A DNA stretch of 64,000 nucleotides from Pseudomonadales bacterium (GCA_024234735.1 JACKNV010000001.1:62001-126000); one strand, 5' to 3'. Counted from the stretch's first letter, positions 20,302-29,815 are shown. The notes: generated from the sequence alone by a model not told the origin. A program made the numbers and translations.

Positions 20302-22227
20302 TCACAAGGGGGTGATAAGAACCTCGCTCCTGCCGGAAATCTCCACATCCACGTCAGCGGTACCAGTTGGCGAGGCAACCACGACAGGACACCCGTTAGC
20401 TGCGCTGACCTGGTAGCGGGCACCGGCAGCGAGGCCCTCGATGCGGACCTTTTTCGTTCCGGGGTTGCCACCGGGGTAGAGGACGAGATGGAGATCGCGA
20501 CCGCTGCTGCAGGCCCGCGCCACCAGGATGTCGGGGTATTCGATACCGGTCAGGTAGGGGCCCCGCAGCGAGTCCTGGCAGGGGCCCTGTACGACAGAAC
20601 GGCGGAAGTCCCCCGTGTCCATGAAGCGCGCCATGGCGATGGTGGCGTTGGCGATATTGGAGGCTCCAAGGTAGCTTTTCGATCCCGCGTCCATATAGGG
20701 AGAGCAATCGCGCTCCAGGCTTTCCTGCGCGATCCCGGCGATTTCCCTATCGCCAAATTCCCTGGCGCTGGTCAGAATGCTGCTGTAGAGGAAGCCGTAA
20801 CCGGGGGAGTAGTTTCCCGCGTCCAGGCCCTTTTCCGTGAACGCGAAGTGCTCCGCTCGGCCTTCGCCGCTGACGATGAACGGCTCCAGTTCTTTCCTCG
20901 CCACTGCCCACAGGCGCTGCCCCAGCGATGTCGAAAAACAGTTGGCAAAGAAGGCGTATCCATGTTCCCTGATCGGGAACGGCATGCGAATACCCGTGAG
21001 CTGTGAGCGCAGCCCGATGATCGAGCCGCTGCCATCGGTGAATTCGGTGTTGAGTTTGTCCATCCAGGAGGGCAGGAACCGCTCCCTGAAGCAGGTTCCG
21101 AACAGCCGGTCGTGAGAGGCGAGAGCGGCCATGCCGTAGTGGTTACACAGGGGGTACAGCCAGTTCGGCTCGCAGGGGTAGAGGCAGAAATCATCCTCGT
21201 TGGCGACATAGTTCTGGACGATCGAGTCGATTATGCTGTGGAAATCGTGGCGGTAGGCCGTGCGCTTGTTGAGTTTGAAGGTCAGGCTTCCCGGCTGCGC
21301 ATATTGCCTGTCGCCGCTGTTCAGCATGTACTGGCCGACCTGCATCCCGAACCAGCCCGTCAGCATGATATTGTCTTTCGCCGCGGGGTCCCAGTTGGTG
21401 AAGTTCAGGTGCCCCCAGCACGATTCGTAAACCCAGTAATCCCAGACTCGCCTGAGCAGGTATTTGTCGATCAGGTTCTGTTGAGCCCGGTGCATATAGC
21501 CGCGAAAATTCGGCAGGTAGGCGCCCTGGGCAATGCCCAGGGCGAAGCCGAGGTGGTTCAGCTGGTAACGCAGGGCAGCAGGCTGGAACTGGTCGATGAT
21601 GTCGAATCCCTCGAAGGCTTCGACCGGCTGTAGAGCGCGATCCAGCAGGTAGCGCAACGAGGCGAGCTGGTCTTCGCTCATCTCCCGCGGTTCTTCGGCG
21701 GGGCGAGCAGCACAGTGTTGCTGCACCTCGGCCAGGCTGGCGGGGAGAAATTGCTTGCGCCGCTCGGCGGTGGCGGCCTGCCGGGCAGCCTGTCGCAGGT
21801 TGAAGGTGTAGCCACAGGCGGCCAGGGCGGCAACGCACAGCGCGACGATAACATGGGCCGAACCCTGCACGGCATCCCCGGCCAGGGCGCCGGCGACCAT
21901 TGCCGTGCCCAGCCAGACGATGACGGGCGCGACGACCATGCCGGCCCAGAACCATGCGACCAGGGAGAACAGGAACAGGAGCATGGTCAGGGGGAAAAGC
22001 AACACATACCAGCTTCCCAATGCGACAAATCCGCCCCCCGGCAGCCACAACCCCAGGCCGGCGGCTTGCCAGTGGGCGCCGGCTTCCAGTGCCGCCGGCA
22101 GGTAGCCTGCCAGCAACAGCACTGAATACAGTATCAGGGTCCGTTGTAGGCGCTTTCGCGTAGCCGGTCCGTTTTGCCCATTGATATAGAGCTCGGCGCC
22201 GAGTGTGTCGAGGTTCAGCGTATCCAC
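20302..22227 (-). CDS. Membrane-anchored linalool dehydratase/isomerase-like protein
   Basis: A 641-residue protein. Residues 28-140 contain about four to five hydrophobic segments. From about 180 on it resembles the alpha-alpha barrel of Castellaniella linalool dehydratase/isomerase (Ldi): WDPAAKDNIMLTGWFGMQVGQYML near 279-302 and CEPNWLYPLC at 352-361 match the Ldi blocks ENIM..G and CEPxxxxxxC, keeping the catalytic Cys pair (352, 361) eight residues apart. The His that follows the ENIM block in Ldi is Trp292 here, so activity on linalool cannot be assumed. A small Ig-like C-terminal stretch follows (about 590-641). It overlaps the upstream small membrane gene by 13 bases. The substrate is unknown. 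Confidence 0.78.
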   Translation of the reverse strand: MDTLNLDTLGAELYINGQNGPATRKRLQRTLILYSVLLLAGYLPAALEAGAHWQAAGLGLWLPGGGFVALGSWYVLLFPLTMLLFLFSLVAWFWAGMVVAPVIVWLGTAMVAGALAGDAVQGSAHVIVALCVAALAACGYTFNLRQAARQAATAERRKQFLPASLAEVQQHCAARPAEEPREMSEDQLASLRYLLDRALQPVEAFEGFDIIDQFQPAALRYQLNHLGFALGIAQGAYLPNFRGYMHRAQQNLIDKYLLRRVWDYWVYESCWGHLNFTNWDPAAKDNIMLTGWFGMQVGQYMLNSGDRQYAQPGSLTFKLNKRTAYRHDFHSIIDSIVQNYVANEDDFCLYPCEPNWLYPLCNHYGMAALASHDRLFGTCFRERFLPSWMDKLNTEFTDGSGSIIGLRSQLTGIRMPFPIREHGYAFFANCFSTSLGQRLWAVARKELEPFIVSGEGRAEHFAFTEKGLDAGNYSPGYGFLYSSILTSAREFGDREIAGIAQESLERDCSPYMDAGSKSYLGASNIANATIAMARFMDTGDFRRSVVQGPCQDSLRGPYLTGIEYPDILVARACSSGRDLHLVLYPGGNPGTKKVRIEGLAAGARYQVSAANGCPVVVASPTGTADVDVEISGRSEVLITPL

Positions 22228-22598
22228 GGCGCGCCCACTTCCAGAGATTCAGAGGCGTTTACTCCCTCGTCCAGACACCAGACGGTGTGCAGGGCCGCGA
22301 AGGCATCCCATTCGGGCCCGGTCACGGGCCCGGCGGCCACCGCGTAAGCGTCGTCATGATGAAGGTAAAGGTAGGCCGCCCCCAGGACTGTCAGCTGAAG
22401 GGTGAGAATGGCGACGACTGTGGTGGCGGCAAGCTTCCGCCGCGAGAGGCCGGCATTCCCGCCCGGCGGCGATGCTTGCGCTGCCCGGCGCCAGGCGGCC
22501 GCATTACGCCGCTTGTCCAGGCGGCGCCGTCTGCCGAAAAGACCCAGCGGTGCCAGCAGGTAGAAGAGGACAAACACTGCAAATGCACAACAAGCCAT
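22215..22598 (-). CDS. Small membrane protein paired with the Ldi-like enzyme
   Basis: A 127-residue protein with two predicted membrane segments (about 4-20 and 60-80) separated by an Arg/Lys-rich cytoplasmic loop, and a C-terminal extramembrane part. I do not recognise a family. The ATG at 22598 is chosen because GGGAG precedes it. Its last 13 bases overlap the start of the Ldi-like gene in another frame, so it is probably a translational partner and possibly a subunit. Confidence 0.7.
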   Translation of the reverse strand: MACCAFAVFVLFYLLAPLGLFGRRRRLDKRRNAAAWRRAAQASPPGGNAGLSRRKLAATTVVAILTLQLTVLGAAYLYLHHDDAYAVAAGPVTGPEWDAFAALHTVWCLDEGVNASESLEVGAPWIR

Positions 22599-22677
22599 TG
22601 TATTCTCCCAACCCTTCCAGCTGCCTATCTGGACCTCGTAAACTATAGACAAACAACCTGCGAATGGGAAAGAGTAG

Positions 22678-22965
22678 ATGGTGAGCAAACCCAGCCCGTA
22701 TGAAAGCCTCCCTCGGGAGCAAATGATCGTCAGGGACCACCTCGCGCTGGACCGCACCCGGCTGGCGAACGAGCGCACGCTGCTGGCCTATTTGCGCTCG
22801 GGGGTTTCCCTGGTGCTGGCGGGCGCCACCCTGTTGCACTTCAGCCAGGGCACCTGGCTGGAGTGGGTGGGCGTGGCCTGCATCCCGGTGGGCGTGCTCA
22901 CCCTGCTGTTCGGCACCTGGCGTTTTGTTACCACCGGCAAACGCCTGCGCCGCATCAGCGGCTAG
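22678..22965 (+). CDS. DUF202 (YidH-like) membrane protein
   Basis: A 95-residue inner-membrane protein with the DUF202 signature LALDRTRLANERTLLAYLRSGVSL at residues 21-44 and two further hydrophobic stretches. The function of DUF202 proteins in bacteria is not settled. It is divergent from the small membrane gene and converges with, and overlaps by four bases, the SDR gene downstream. Confidence 0.88.
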   Translation: MVSKPSPYESLPREQMIVRDHLALDRTRLANERTLLAYLRSGVSLVLAGATLLHFSQGTWLEWVGVACIPVGVLTLLFGTWRFVTTGKRLRRISG

Positions 22966-23882
22966 AGGCCCGGGTCCACTCCCGTCATCTCGATGGAAAG
23001 ATCCCACAACCGCCTGGCGACGTCCGGGTCGCGGCTGCGGCGGGTGGATTTCACCGGCACCGCGGGCCCCGCGGTTTCGCGGCGCTTGCCGGGGCCGTAG
23101 TAGTCGCCACTGCGCACCTGCTCGTCGGTGGCCGCCGCCAGGGTGGGCCAGGCGCCCTGCGCCGCGCTGTTGAACAGCGGGAAAAATACCGGCGCCAGGA
23201 GAGCCAGTGGCTTCGGTGTGTAGCGCATCAGTTCGGTACTGGCGATACCGGGGTGGGCGGCCACCGAAAGGGTGGCATCGTCCGCCGCTGCCAGCCGGCG
23301 CTGCAGTTCGTAGGTGAAGTACAGGTTGGCGAGCTTGCTCTGGGCATAGCGCAGCATGGCGTTGTAGCCACGCTCGGCGTTGATGTCGTCGAAATGGATC
23401 TTGCCGCGCTTGTGGGCAATGCTGGAGGTGTTGACGATGCGCGCGCCGGGGGTGGCGCGCAGCGTGTCCAGCAGCAGGCCGGTGAACGCAAAGGGGCCCA
23501 GGTGATTGACGCCGAACTGGGACTCGAAGCCGTCCTCGGTGAGCTGGTAGGGCGGTATCATGATGCCGGCATTGTTGATCAGCACGTCCAGGCGCGGCTC
23601 CTGCTCCAGCAGCCGGGCGGCGGCCTCATGCACCGAGGCCAGGCTGGCCAGGTCCAGTTGCAGGGTCTGTACGTCGGCCCCGGGGTGTAGCGCCAGGATA
23701 CGCTGCCTGGCGTCTCGCGCCTTCTCGGACGAGCGACAGGCGATGATGACCCTGGCGTTGTTGGCCGCCAGTACCCTGGCCGCTTCGTAGCCCAGGCCGG
23801 TGTTGGCACCGGTGATGACGAAGGTCCTGCCCGTCTGGTCGGGCACGTCCTGTTCGGTGAATCCTGTACTGGTTCGCTGCAT
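22962..23882 (-). CDS. Short-chain dehydrogenase/reductase, retinol-dehydrogenase-like
   Basis: A 306-residue classical SDR. The NAD(P)-binding motif appears as TGANTGLG near residues 24-31, NNAG near 105, the catalytic Ser in VNTSS, and YAQSK as the catalytic Tyr/Lys pair. The length and the ACRSSEKA segment point to the extended retinol-dehydrogenase/protochlorophyllide-reductase-like subgroup, with NADPH preference suggested by the Arg after the second strand. The substrate cannot be told. It is upstream of nothing on its own strand and 15 bases after the lipoprotein gene, so they may share a transcript. Confidence 0.9.
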   Translation of the reverse strand: MQRTSTGFTEQDVPDQTGRTFVITGANTGLGYEAARVLAANNARVIIACRSSEKARDARQRILALHPGADVQTLQLDLASLASVHEAAARLLEQEPRLDVLINNAGIMIPPYQLTEDGFESQFGVNHLGPFAFTGLLLDTLRATPGARIVNTSSIAHKRGKIHFDDINAERGYNAMLRYAQSKLANLYFTYELQRRLAAADDATLSVAAHPGIASTELMRYTPKPLALLAPVFFPLFNSAAQGAWPTLAAATDEQVRSGDYYGPGKRRETAGPAVPVKSTRRSRDPDVARRLWDLSIEMTGVDPGL

Positions 23883-23897
23883 GGTATTACTCCTGTC

Positions 23898-24998
23898 TCA
23901 GCGGGTGACCGGAACGGTCAGCACCGGGGCCGCGGCGCCCTGGCCGGCGGCATTGGCCATGGCCAGGGACCACAAGCTGCCCAGCAACTTGAAATACTGC
24001 TTGGTGAGCATGTCCCGCTCGTCAATATAGAACCAGCCGTCGCGATACTCCACCGCCACATAGGCCTTGTCCGGCTCCTCCTTGCTGTAGTGGATGTTCA
24101 GGGATTTCCCCAGGCGCCCGGCTGGCGGCGCGGGCACTACCAGGCCGTCGCGCTCGGCGTCGGCGGGCACCTGTATCCTGGCGGACAGGACTTCCACCAT
24201 GTCCCACACCGAACGGGTGCTGAACCCCACGCCGCCGTCCTTGCCGCCGCCCAGTGCCAGGGAGACCGGGATGACCACCAGTTGCTCCCGTTGCATTGCC
24301 GGCGGCAGGTTCAGCAGCTGCAGCAGCGCCTTCACCCGGGCGGCGTGCTCCGGGGCGGACTGGTCGATCACCAGGGAAAACTCGCCCTTGTGACCGCTGC
24401 GTGCCACCCAGTGCAAACGGTGTGCGCGGCTGAGTTCGGTAACCAGGCGGGTGAACTCGTCGAAACGGGGGTCGTCCTGCCCCTCGGAGAAATTGAAGTC
24501 CGGGTTGTAGATGCCGTTGACCTCGCTCACCAGGGCGACCAGGACGTTGCCCGCGTTGGTGTTGGAGCGGGTGAGCTGGGTGAGCATGTCGAGGTTGATG
24601 GGGCTGGTCAGTTGTCGCAGGTATCGTTCCCCGTAGACTGGGATATAGGAAATGGTGGGGTTCTCCTCGTAGATCACGCTGCCGGCAAAGGGCACCAGAT
24701 TGCCGGCGTAGTCGCCGTTGGAGCCGAAACCCGCCTGCACCCCGGCACTGGTGGTGACGCTCACGTTGGCGGTGACGCTGGCCACGTTCAGCAGGTGGCC
24801 GCGCTCGCCGTAGCGGTTGTGGACCAGCACCATCAGTATCTGCTGGTTGTCGGTGGCGGCGATCGCCTCGTTGTAGGCCAGCCGCCCGCTGCTGATGGCG
24901 GTCGGCCCGACGACGGTGCAGCCGCCCAGTATGGCGGTGAGCAGCCCGGCCAGGGCAAACAGGCGCAATGGGGCGGGCGAGGCGGGGTGGTGGTCCAT
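23898..24998 (-). CDS. Predicted lipoprotein of unknown function
   Basis: A 366-residue secreted protein with a lipobox LGGC (Cys27) after a hydrophobic signal. I do not recognise a named domain. The body is soluble with repeated mixed strand/helix pattern; AIAATDNQQILMVLVHNRYGERGHLLNVASVTANVS near residues 46-81 looks like a conserved N-terminal block. It lies between the cysteine synthase gene (61 bases upstream) and the SDR on the same strand. Confidence 0.78.
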   Translation of the reverse strand: MDHHPASPAPLRLFALAGLLTAILGGCTVVGPTAISSGRLAYNEAIAATDNQQILMVLVHNRYGERGHLLNVASVTANVSVTTSAGVQAGFGSNGDYAGNLVPFAGSVIYEENPTISYIPVYGERYLRQLTSPINLDMLTQLTRSNTNAGNVLVALVSEVNGIYNPDFNFSEGQDDPRFDEFTRLVTELSRAHRLHWVARSGHKGEFSLVIDQSAPEHAARVKALLQLLNLPPAMQREQLVVIPVSLALGGGKDGGVGFSTRSVWDMVEVLSARIQVPADAERDGLVVPAPPAGRLGKSLNIHYSKEEPDKAYVAVEYRDGWFYIDERDMLTKQYFKLLGSLWSLAMANAAGQGAAAPVLTVPVTR

Positions 24999-25059
24999 GG
25001 AGCTGTCCTGTGTTGGCGGGTGATAGGGCGGCGCATGCCCGAGGTGAGCGTTGCCGCGC

Positions 25060-26064
25060 TCAGTTGGCGATCCAGTGCGGGTAGGGCAACTTGCGTTTCC
25101 ACAGGTATTCGGCGTTGAACAACTTGCTCTGGTAGCGGCTGCCGGCGTCGCACAGGATGGTGACGATGGTATGCCCGGGCCCGAGTTCCCGCGCCATGGC
25201 CACGGCGCCGGCGATATTGATGCCGGAGGAGCCGCCCACGGAAATGCCCTCGTTTTTCAGCAGGTCGTAGATCACGGGCAGGGCTTCCTCGTCGTCGACG
25301 CGGCAGCTGAAGTCCGGCTCCAGGCCCTCGAGGTTGCCGGGGACGAAAGACACGCCGATGCCCTCGGTGATGGACTCCCCCTCGGCCTGCAACCCGGCGC
25401 CGCGGAAGTGGCTGTACAGCGCCGAGCCCATGGGGTCGGCCAGGCCTATCTTCACCCCGGGGCTGTGCTCCCGCAGGGCGCGGGCCACACCCGCCAGGGT
25501 GCCGCCGGTGCCCACCGCGCAGATGAAGCCGTCCACCTTGCCGCCGGTTTGCCGCCAGATCTCCTGGCCGGTGGTTGCGTAGTGGATGTCGCGATTGGCC
25601 AGGTTGTCGAACTGCCGGGCCCAGATGGCGCCGTGGGCCTCCTCCCGGGCCCGCCCCTCGGCGATCCGCTGGGCGGTGTGGATATAGTGGTGGCTGTCGT
25701 CGTAGGGGACCGCGGGCACCAACAGCAGCTCCGCGCCCAGCATCTCCAGCTGGCGGACCTTCTCCTCGCTGGCGTTTTGCGGCATCACGATCACGCACTC
25801 GTAGCCCAGGGCATTGGCGACCAGGGTGAGGCCGATGCCGGTGTTGCCGGCGGTGCCCTCGACGATCACGCCGCCGGGCCGCAACTCGCCGGCCTGCTCC
25901 GCGGCGCGAATGATGCCCAGGGCGGTGCGATCCTTGACCGAGCCGCCCGGGTTCATGAACTCCGCCTTGCCGTAGATGTCGCAGCCGGTCAGTTCAGACA
26001 CCTCGCGCAGGTACAGCAGGGGAGTGTTGCCGATCACGTCGGGCAGTTGCTGCTGGTGGGTCAT
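25060..26064 (-). CDS. Cysteine synthase family PLP enzyme
   Basis: A 334-residue fold-type II PLP enzyme that makes cysteine from O-acetylserine and sulfide, or a close relative such as a cystathionine beta-synthase-like enzyme. PLP-binding Lys44 is in NPGGSVKDRTA, the substrate loop is EGTAGNTGIGL, the phosphate-binding loop is AVGTGGTLAGV, and GGSSGINIAGA lies near the C-terminus. The C-terminal insertion after residue 225 (GLADPMGSALYSHF) is that of the CysK2/CBS-like subgroup. The ATG at 26064 follows AGGAG; the open frame extends far upstream without coding character. It is divergent from truC. Confidence 0.9.
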   Translation of the reverse strand: MTHQQQLPDVIGNTPLLYLREVSELTGCDIYGKAEFMNPGGSVKDRTALGIIRAAEQAGELRPGGVIVEGTAGNTGIGLTLVANALGYECVIVMPQNASEEKVRQLEMLGAELLLVPAVPYDDSHHYIHTAQRIAEGRAREEAHGAIWARQFDNLANRDIHYATTGQEIWRQTGGKVDGFICAVGTGGTLAGVARALREHSPGVKIGLADPMGSALYSHFRGAGLQAEGESITEGIGVSFVPGNLEGLEPDFSCRVDDEEALPVIYDLLKNEGISVGGSSGINIAGAVAMARELGPGHTIVTILCDAGSRYQSKLFNAEYLWKRKLPYPHWIAN

Positions 26065-26238
26065 GCCGGGGAATCTCCTGAATTTATTGGTGTATGCCAG
26101 CCTCATTATCGGCATAACCTGCGAATATACCAAGCGCCGGCCGAGGTCCGTCGGCGGCAGCCGCCAACGGGGTTTGTCGGCGAGCTCTCGCATGGCTATA
26201 TTCCCCGGCAGGCGCAGGCGGGCGGAACCACCGGGACG

Positions 26239-27000
26239 ATGGGTACAGACAGGGATATCGAGATTATCTATCGCGACGATGACCTGGTGGCGGTAAACAA
26301 GCCCAGCGGCCTGCTGGTGCACCGCAGCCCCATCGACCGCCACGAAACCCGCTTCGCGCTGCAGCAGGTGCGCAACCAGCTGGGCCAGCGGGTATATCCG
26401 GTGCACCGCCTGGACAAACCCACCTCGGGGGTGCTGCTGTTCGGCCTGTCGGCCGGCATCGCCGCCGGGCTGGCGGCGCAGTTTGCCGCGCGCGGCGTGG
26501 GCAAGGAGTACCTGGCCGTGCTGCGCGGCCACTGCCCCCCGGCGGGCGTTGTCGATCACCCTTTACAGGACGAACCCGATGGGACGGCGCGCGGCCGGGC
26601 GCAACCGCCCCCGCCCCGGGACGCGGTGACCCGCTACCGGCGGCTGGCAACGGTTGAAATCCCGCTGGCGGTGGAGCGCTACCCGCAGACCCGCTACTGC
26701 CTGGTATCGCTGCAGCCGCAGACGGGGCGCCGCCACCAGCTGCGGCGCCACATGAAGCATCTCGGCTACCCGATCATCGGCGATGCCAAGCACGGCAAGG
26801 GCGTGCACAACCGCTTCTTCCAGAGCCAGTACGACTGCCATCGCCTGTTGCTGGCCTGTGTGGGGCTGCAGTTGACGCACCCGGTAAGCGGCCTGCCGCT
26901 GCACCTGGCGGCCCGCCTGGATGCCGCCTACTGGCGGGTGATCGAGGCCTTTGCCTGGCAGGCGGCAGTGCCCGCGGCACTGCACCCCGCGGCCGGCTGA
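26239..27000 (+). CDS. truC: tRNA pseudouridine(65) synthase TruC (RluA family)
   Basis: A 253-residue RluA-family pseudouridine synthase. It starts with the canonical IEIIYRDDDLVAVNKPSGLLVH, and the catalytic Asp is in VHRLDKPTSGVLLFG near residue 58. LQPQTGRRHQLRRHMKHLGYPIIGDAKHG is the conserved C-terminal block. The absence of an S4 domain, the short length and the PTSG variant indicate TruC, which modifies U65 of tRNA, rather than RluA, C or D. The ATG at 26239 is taken because the family N-terminus begins within six residues. Confidence 0.88.
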   Translation: MGTDRDIEIIYRDDDLVAVNKPSGLLVHRSPIDRHETRFALQQVRNQLGQRVYPVHRLDKPTSGVLLFGLSAGIAAGLAAQFAARGVGKEYLAVLRGHCPPAGVVDHPLQDEPDGTARGRAQPPPPRDAVTRYRRLATVEIPLAVERYPQTRYCLVSLQPQTGRRHQLRRHMKHLGYPIIGDAKHGKGVHNRFFQSQYDCHRLLLACVGLQLTHPVSGLPLHLAARLDAAYWRVIEAFAWQAAVPAALHPAAG

Positions 27001-27036
27001 GCGGGGCCCGCCATGGGCTTTGGCCGGAGCAGCCCG

Positions 27037-27042
27037 TATAAT
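27037..27042 (+). promoter_or_regulatory. Consensus -10 element upstream of gltX
   Basis: A perfect TATAAT stands 33 bases before the gltX start. No good -35 hexamer is visible at 16-18 bases upstream, so the promoter would lean on the -10 or an activator. Confidence 0.5.
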
Positions 27043-27074
27043 CGCCGCTTTTGCCCGCAAGGTACCGTAAGCCC

Positions 27075-28565
27075 ATGACCGTTCGCACCCGCATCGCGCC
27101 GTCGCCCACCGGCGACCCCCACGTCGGCACCGCCTATATCGCCCTGTTCAACATGTGTTTTGCCCGCGCCCACGGCGGCCAGTTTCTGCTGCGTATAGAG
27201 GACACCGACCGCGAGCGCAGCACCGCGGACTCCGAGCAGGCCATCCTCGACTCCCTGCGCTGGCTGGGCCTGGAGTGGGACGAGGGCCCCGACGTGGGCG
27301 GCCCCAACGGCCCCTACCGGCAGAGTGAGCGTATGGAGCTGTATGGCCAGTACGCCCGGCAGCTGGTGGACGAGGGCAAGGCCTTCCTGTGCTACCGCAC
27401 TCCCGATGAGCTGGAAGCCCTGCGCGAGGCGCGCCGCGCCGCGGGCAACAGCACAGCCCTGAAACCCTCTGACCTGCGGCTTCCCGAGGCCGAGGTGGCC
27501 AGGCGCGGCGCGGCCGGCGCCCCCTACGTGATCCGCATGCTGGTGCCCGAGGAGGAGGGCGCCTGCGCGGTGGAGGACATGCTGCGCGGCACCATAGAAC
27601 TGGACTGGGGGATGGTGGACGCCCAGATCCTGCTCAAGTCCGACGGCATGCCCACCTACCACCTGGCCAACGTGGTGGACGACCACCTGATGGGCATCAC
27701 CCACGTGCTGCGCGGGGAGGAGTGGATCAACTCGGCGCCCAAGCACAAGCTGCTGTACGAGTATTTCGGTTGGGACATGCCGGTGCTGTGCCACCTGCCG
27801 CTGCTGCGCAATCCCGACAAGTCCAAGCTCAGCAAGCGCAAGAACCCCACCAGCATCCTCTACTACCAGCGCATGGGCTTTTTGCCCGAGGCGCTGCTCA
27901 ACTACCTGGGGCGGATGGGCTGGTCCATGCCCGACGAGAGCGAGAAGTTTTCCCTGGCGCAGATGACCGCCCATTTCGATATCCAGCGGGTGTCCCTGGG
28001 CGGCCCCATCTTCGACGTGGAGAAGCTGCGCTGGCTGAACGGCATGTGGATCCGCGAGGACCTGGACCAGGCCCAGCTCGCCCAGCGCCTTGTGGACTGG
28101 GCCTACAACGAGGCCAACCTGATGAAGGTGCTGCCCCACGCCCAGAAGCGCATGGAAATACTCAGCGATTTCGCCCCGTTGGCGGGCTTCCTGGTGTCCG
28201 GCACCCTGCCGCTCAGCGAGGCCAGCTTCGCGCAGCTCAAGGGCGAGCGCGAGGAACTCGTCAAGCTGCTGCAGTTCGCCCTGTGGCGCCTGGAAGCGCT
28301 GCGCCACTGGAGCCGCGACACCATCTGGGACGACCTCAAACGCCTGGCCGACAGCCTCGAGGTGAAGATCAAGGACCTGCTGGCACCGCTGTTCGTGGCC
28401 ATCGCCGGCTCCAGCGCGTCATTCTCGGTGGTTGACTCCATGGAGCTGCTGGGGCCTGATATGAGCCGGGCGCGCCTGCGCCATGCCATCGAGGTGCTGG
28501 GCGGCGTGTCGAAAAAAGCGGCAAAGCGGCTGGAGAAGGAATACCAGCAACTGACGGGAGCATAG
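27075..28565 (+). CDS. gltX: Glutamyl-tRNA synthetase
   Basis: A 496-residue class I aminoacyl-tRNA synthetase. The HIGH motif appears as [13 protein letters not shown] near residues 9-21 and the KMSKS motif as [10 protein letters not shown] near 253-262, with the [23 protein letters not shown] block between. Length and domain order are those of discriminating bacterial GltX. The ATG at 27075 matches the family start [18 protein letters not shown] lies upstream. The next gene starts four bases after the stop. Confidence 0.97.
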   Translation: MTVRTRIAPSPTGDPHVGTAYIALFNMCFARAHGGQFLLRIEDTDRERSTADSEQAILDSLRWLGLEWDEGPDVGGPNGPYRQSERMELYGQYARQLVDEGKAFLCYRTPDELEALREARRAAGNSTALKPSDLRLPEAEVARRGAAGAPYVIRMLVPEEEGACAVEDMLRGTIELDWGMVDAQILLKSDGMPTYHLANVVDDHLMGITHVLRGEEWINSAPKHKLLYEYFGWDMPVLCHLPLLRNPDKSKLSKRKNPTSILYYQRMGFLPEALLNYLGRMGWSMPDESEKFSLAQMTAHFDIQRVSLGGPIFDVEKLRWLNGMWIREDLDQAQLAQRLVDWAYNEANLMKVLPHAQKRMEILSDFAPLAGFLVSGTLPLSEASFAQLKGEREELVKLLQFALWRLEALRHWSRDTIWDDLKRLADSLEVKIKDLLAPLFVAIAGSSASFSVVDSMELLGPDMSRARLRHAIEVLGGVSKKAAKRLEKEYQQLTGA

Positions 28566-28568
28566 ACC

Positions 28569-29324
28569 ATGAGCACGGGCAATATCGGTACATCACTGTT
28601 ATCCACCCTGGTGCGCTCCACCAACGGCATCGGCAGCACGCCGGCGCAGGTCAAGCCGAAACAGCTGCTGCGCCTGTACGATATCGAGAACTGCCCCTAC
28701 TGCCGCCTGGTGCGCGAGGCGCTCACCGAGCTGGACCTGGACGCCGAAATCATGCCCTGCCCCAAGGGGGGCGAGCGCTTCCGCCCGGAGGCGACCGAGC
28801 TGGGCGGCAAGGCGCAGTTTCCCTTCCTGGTGGATGCCAACACCGGTGTGGAGATGTATGAATCGCTGGAGATCGTCGCCTATCTGTTCGACACCTACGG
28901 CAAGCGCCCGCTGCCCCTGAAGTGGCGCGCCGGCCGCCTGCAGACCCTGGGCTCGATGCTGGCCAGCGCCCCGCGGCTGGCCCAGGGCATGCAGGCCCGC
29001 CCCGGCGTGGAGCCCGAATACCTGCTGGAACTGTACAGCTTCGAGAGCAGCCCCTTCGCCCGCCCGGTGCGGGAATTGTTGTGTGAGCTGGAGATTCCCT
29101 ACATCCTGCGCAGCTGCGGACGCACCGAACTGCAGGAGTGGATTCTGCCGCCGGTGCGCAGGGCGCTCGACATCACCCCGGCGAGCAAAGTCGGCAACCG
29201 CCGCACCCTGCAGGAGCGGGAGGGCCGGGTGGCCATCCCCTATCTCTACGACCCCAATACCGATACCGGCCTGTTCGAATCCGCGGACATCCTGGACTAC
29301 CTGCGGGACAACTACGGCGCCTGA
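28569..29324 (+). CDS. Protein with two glutathione S-transferase N-terminal (thioredoxin-fold) domains
   Basis: A 251-residue protein built of two consecutive GST-N/glutaredoxin-like domains. The first (about 33-110) has a CPYC active-site motif at 42-45 (YDIENCPYCRLVREAL) and GKAQFPFLVD; the second (about 150-250) has the aligned SFESSPFARPVRELL, in which both active-site Cys are missing, and RVAIPYLYDPNT. There is no all-helical GST C-domain. Such double-domain proteins occur in cyanobacteria, plants and proteobacteria; the role is unknown, probably redox. It is probably co-transcribed with gltX. Confidence 0.85.
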   Translation: MSTGNIGTSLLSTLVRSTNGIGSTPAQVKPKQLLRLYDIENCPYCRLVREALTELDLDAEIMPCPKGGERFRPEATELGGKAQFPFLVDANTGVEMYESLEIVAYLFDTYGKRPLPLKWRAGRLQTLGSMLASAPRLAQGMQARPGVEPEYLLELYSFESSPFARPVRELLCELEIPYILRSCGRTELQEWILPPVRRALDITPASKVGNRRTLQEREGRVAIPYLYDPNTDTGLFESADILDYLRDNYGA

Positions 29325-29338
29325 TTGCGCCGCCGGGC

Positions 29339-29713
29339 TCAGCGCTGGCGCAGGGCGATGCAGGCCAGCAAGGTGGTGGTGAGCTCGTAGGCCGCGGCGC
29401 CGTAGGTGTAGGCGCCCACCGCCGTTTCACCGGTAATTCCCCAGTAGCAGCGTGCCAGGCCGAGGGCGCCGATACACAGCGCCAGCAGTAGCAGCGCGGG
29501 GCGGTAGTACGCCGCCCGCAGGGCGCCCACCAGGCAGAACACGCCGAAACCCGTCTGCAGGCCGCCGTACATGGCGGCGACCTCGGGCAGCGCATCGCCC
29601 GACAGTGCCCCCAGTCCGGCGTAGGCCATGGGCAGTTGCGGGTTGGCGAGGCAGGCCAGGCCGTAAGCGATAAACATGGCCCCGGAAAACCAGAGAACGA
29701 ATTTACCCAGCAT
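29339..29713 (-). CDS. DUF4345-like four-helix membrane protein
   Basis: A 124-residue inner-membrane protein with four hydrophobic segments (about 4-22, 46-62, 70-88, 100-120). The pattern ALPEVAAMYGGLQTGFGVFCLVGALR matches the conserved region of DUF4345 proteins, whose function is unknown. It converges on the GST-like gene. Confidence 0.78.
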   Translation of the reverse strand: MLGKFVLWFSGAMFIAYGLACLANPQLPMAYAGLGALSGDALPEVAAMYGGLQTGFGVFCLVGALRAAYYRPALLLLALCIGALGLARCYWGITGETAVGAYTYGAAAYELTTTLLACIALRQR

Positions 29714-29786
29714 GGCGGACTCCCGTTAGGTGCTTGTCGACAGCAGCCTAGCACAGCGGCGTGTGTAACGAGGCCTCCGCGAGCTG

Positions 29787-29815
29787 TTGACAGAGGCCGC
29801 GCCTGTCACTAAAAT
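29787..29815 (+). promoter_or_regulatory. Sigma-70 promoter of the tRNA-Ala gene
   Basis: TTGACA at 29787-29792 and TAAAAT at 29810-29815 are 17 bases apart, a near-consensus sigma-70 promoter. It lies about 67 bases ahead of the tRNA, leaving room for a leader. A GC-rich run (GCCCGTC) follows the -10, like a stringent-response discriminator. Confidence 0.85.
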
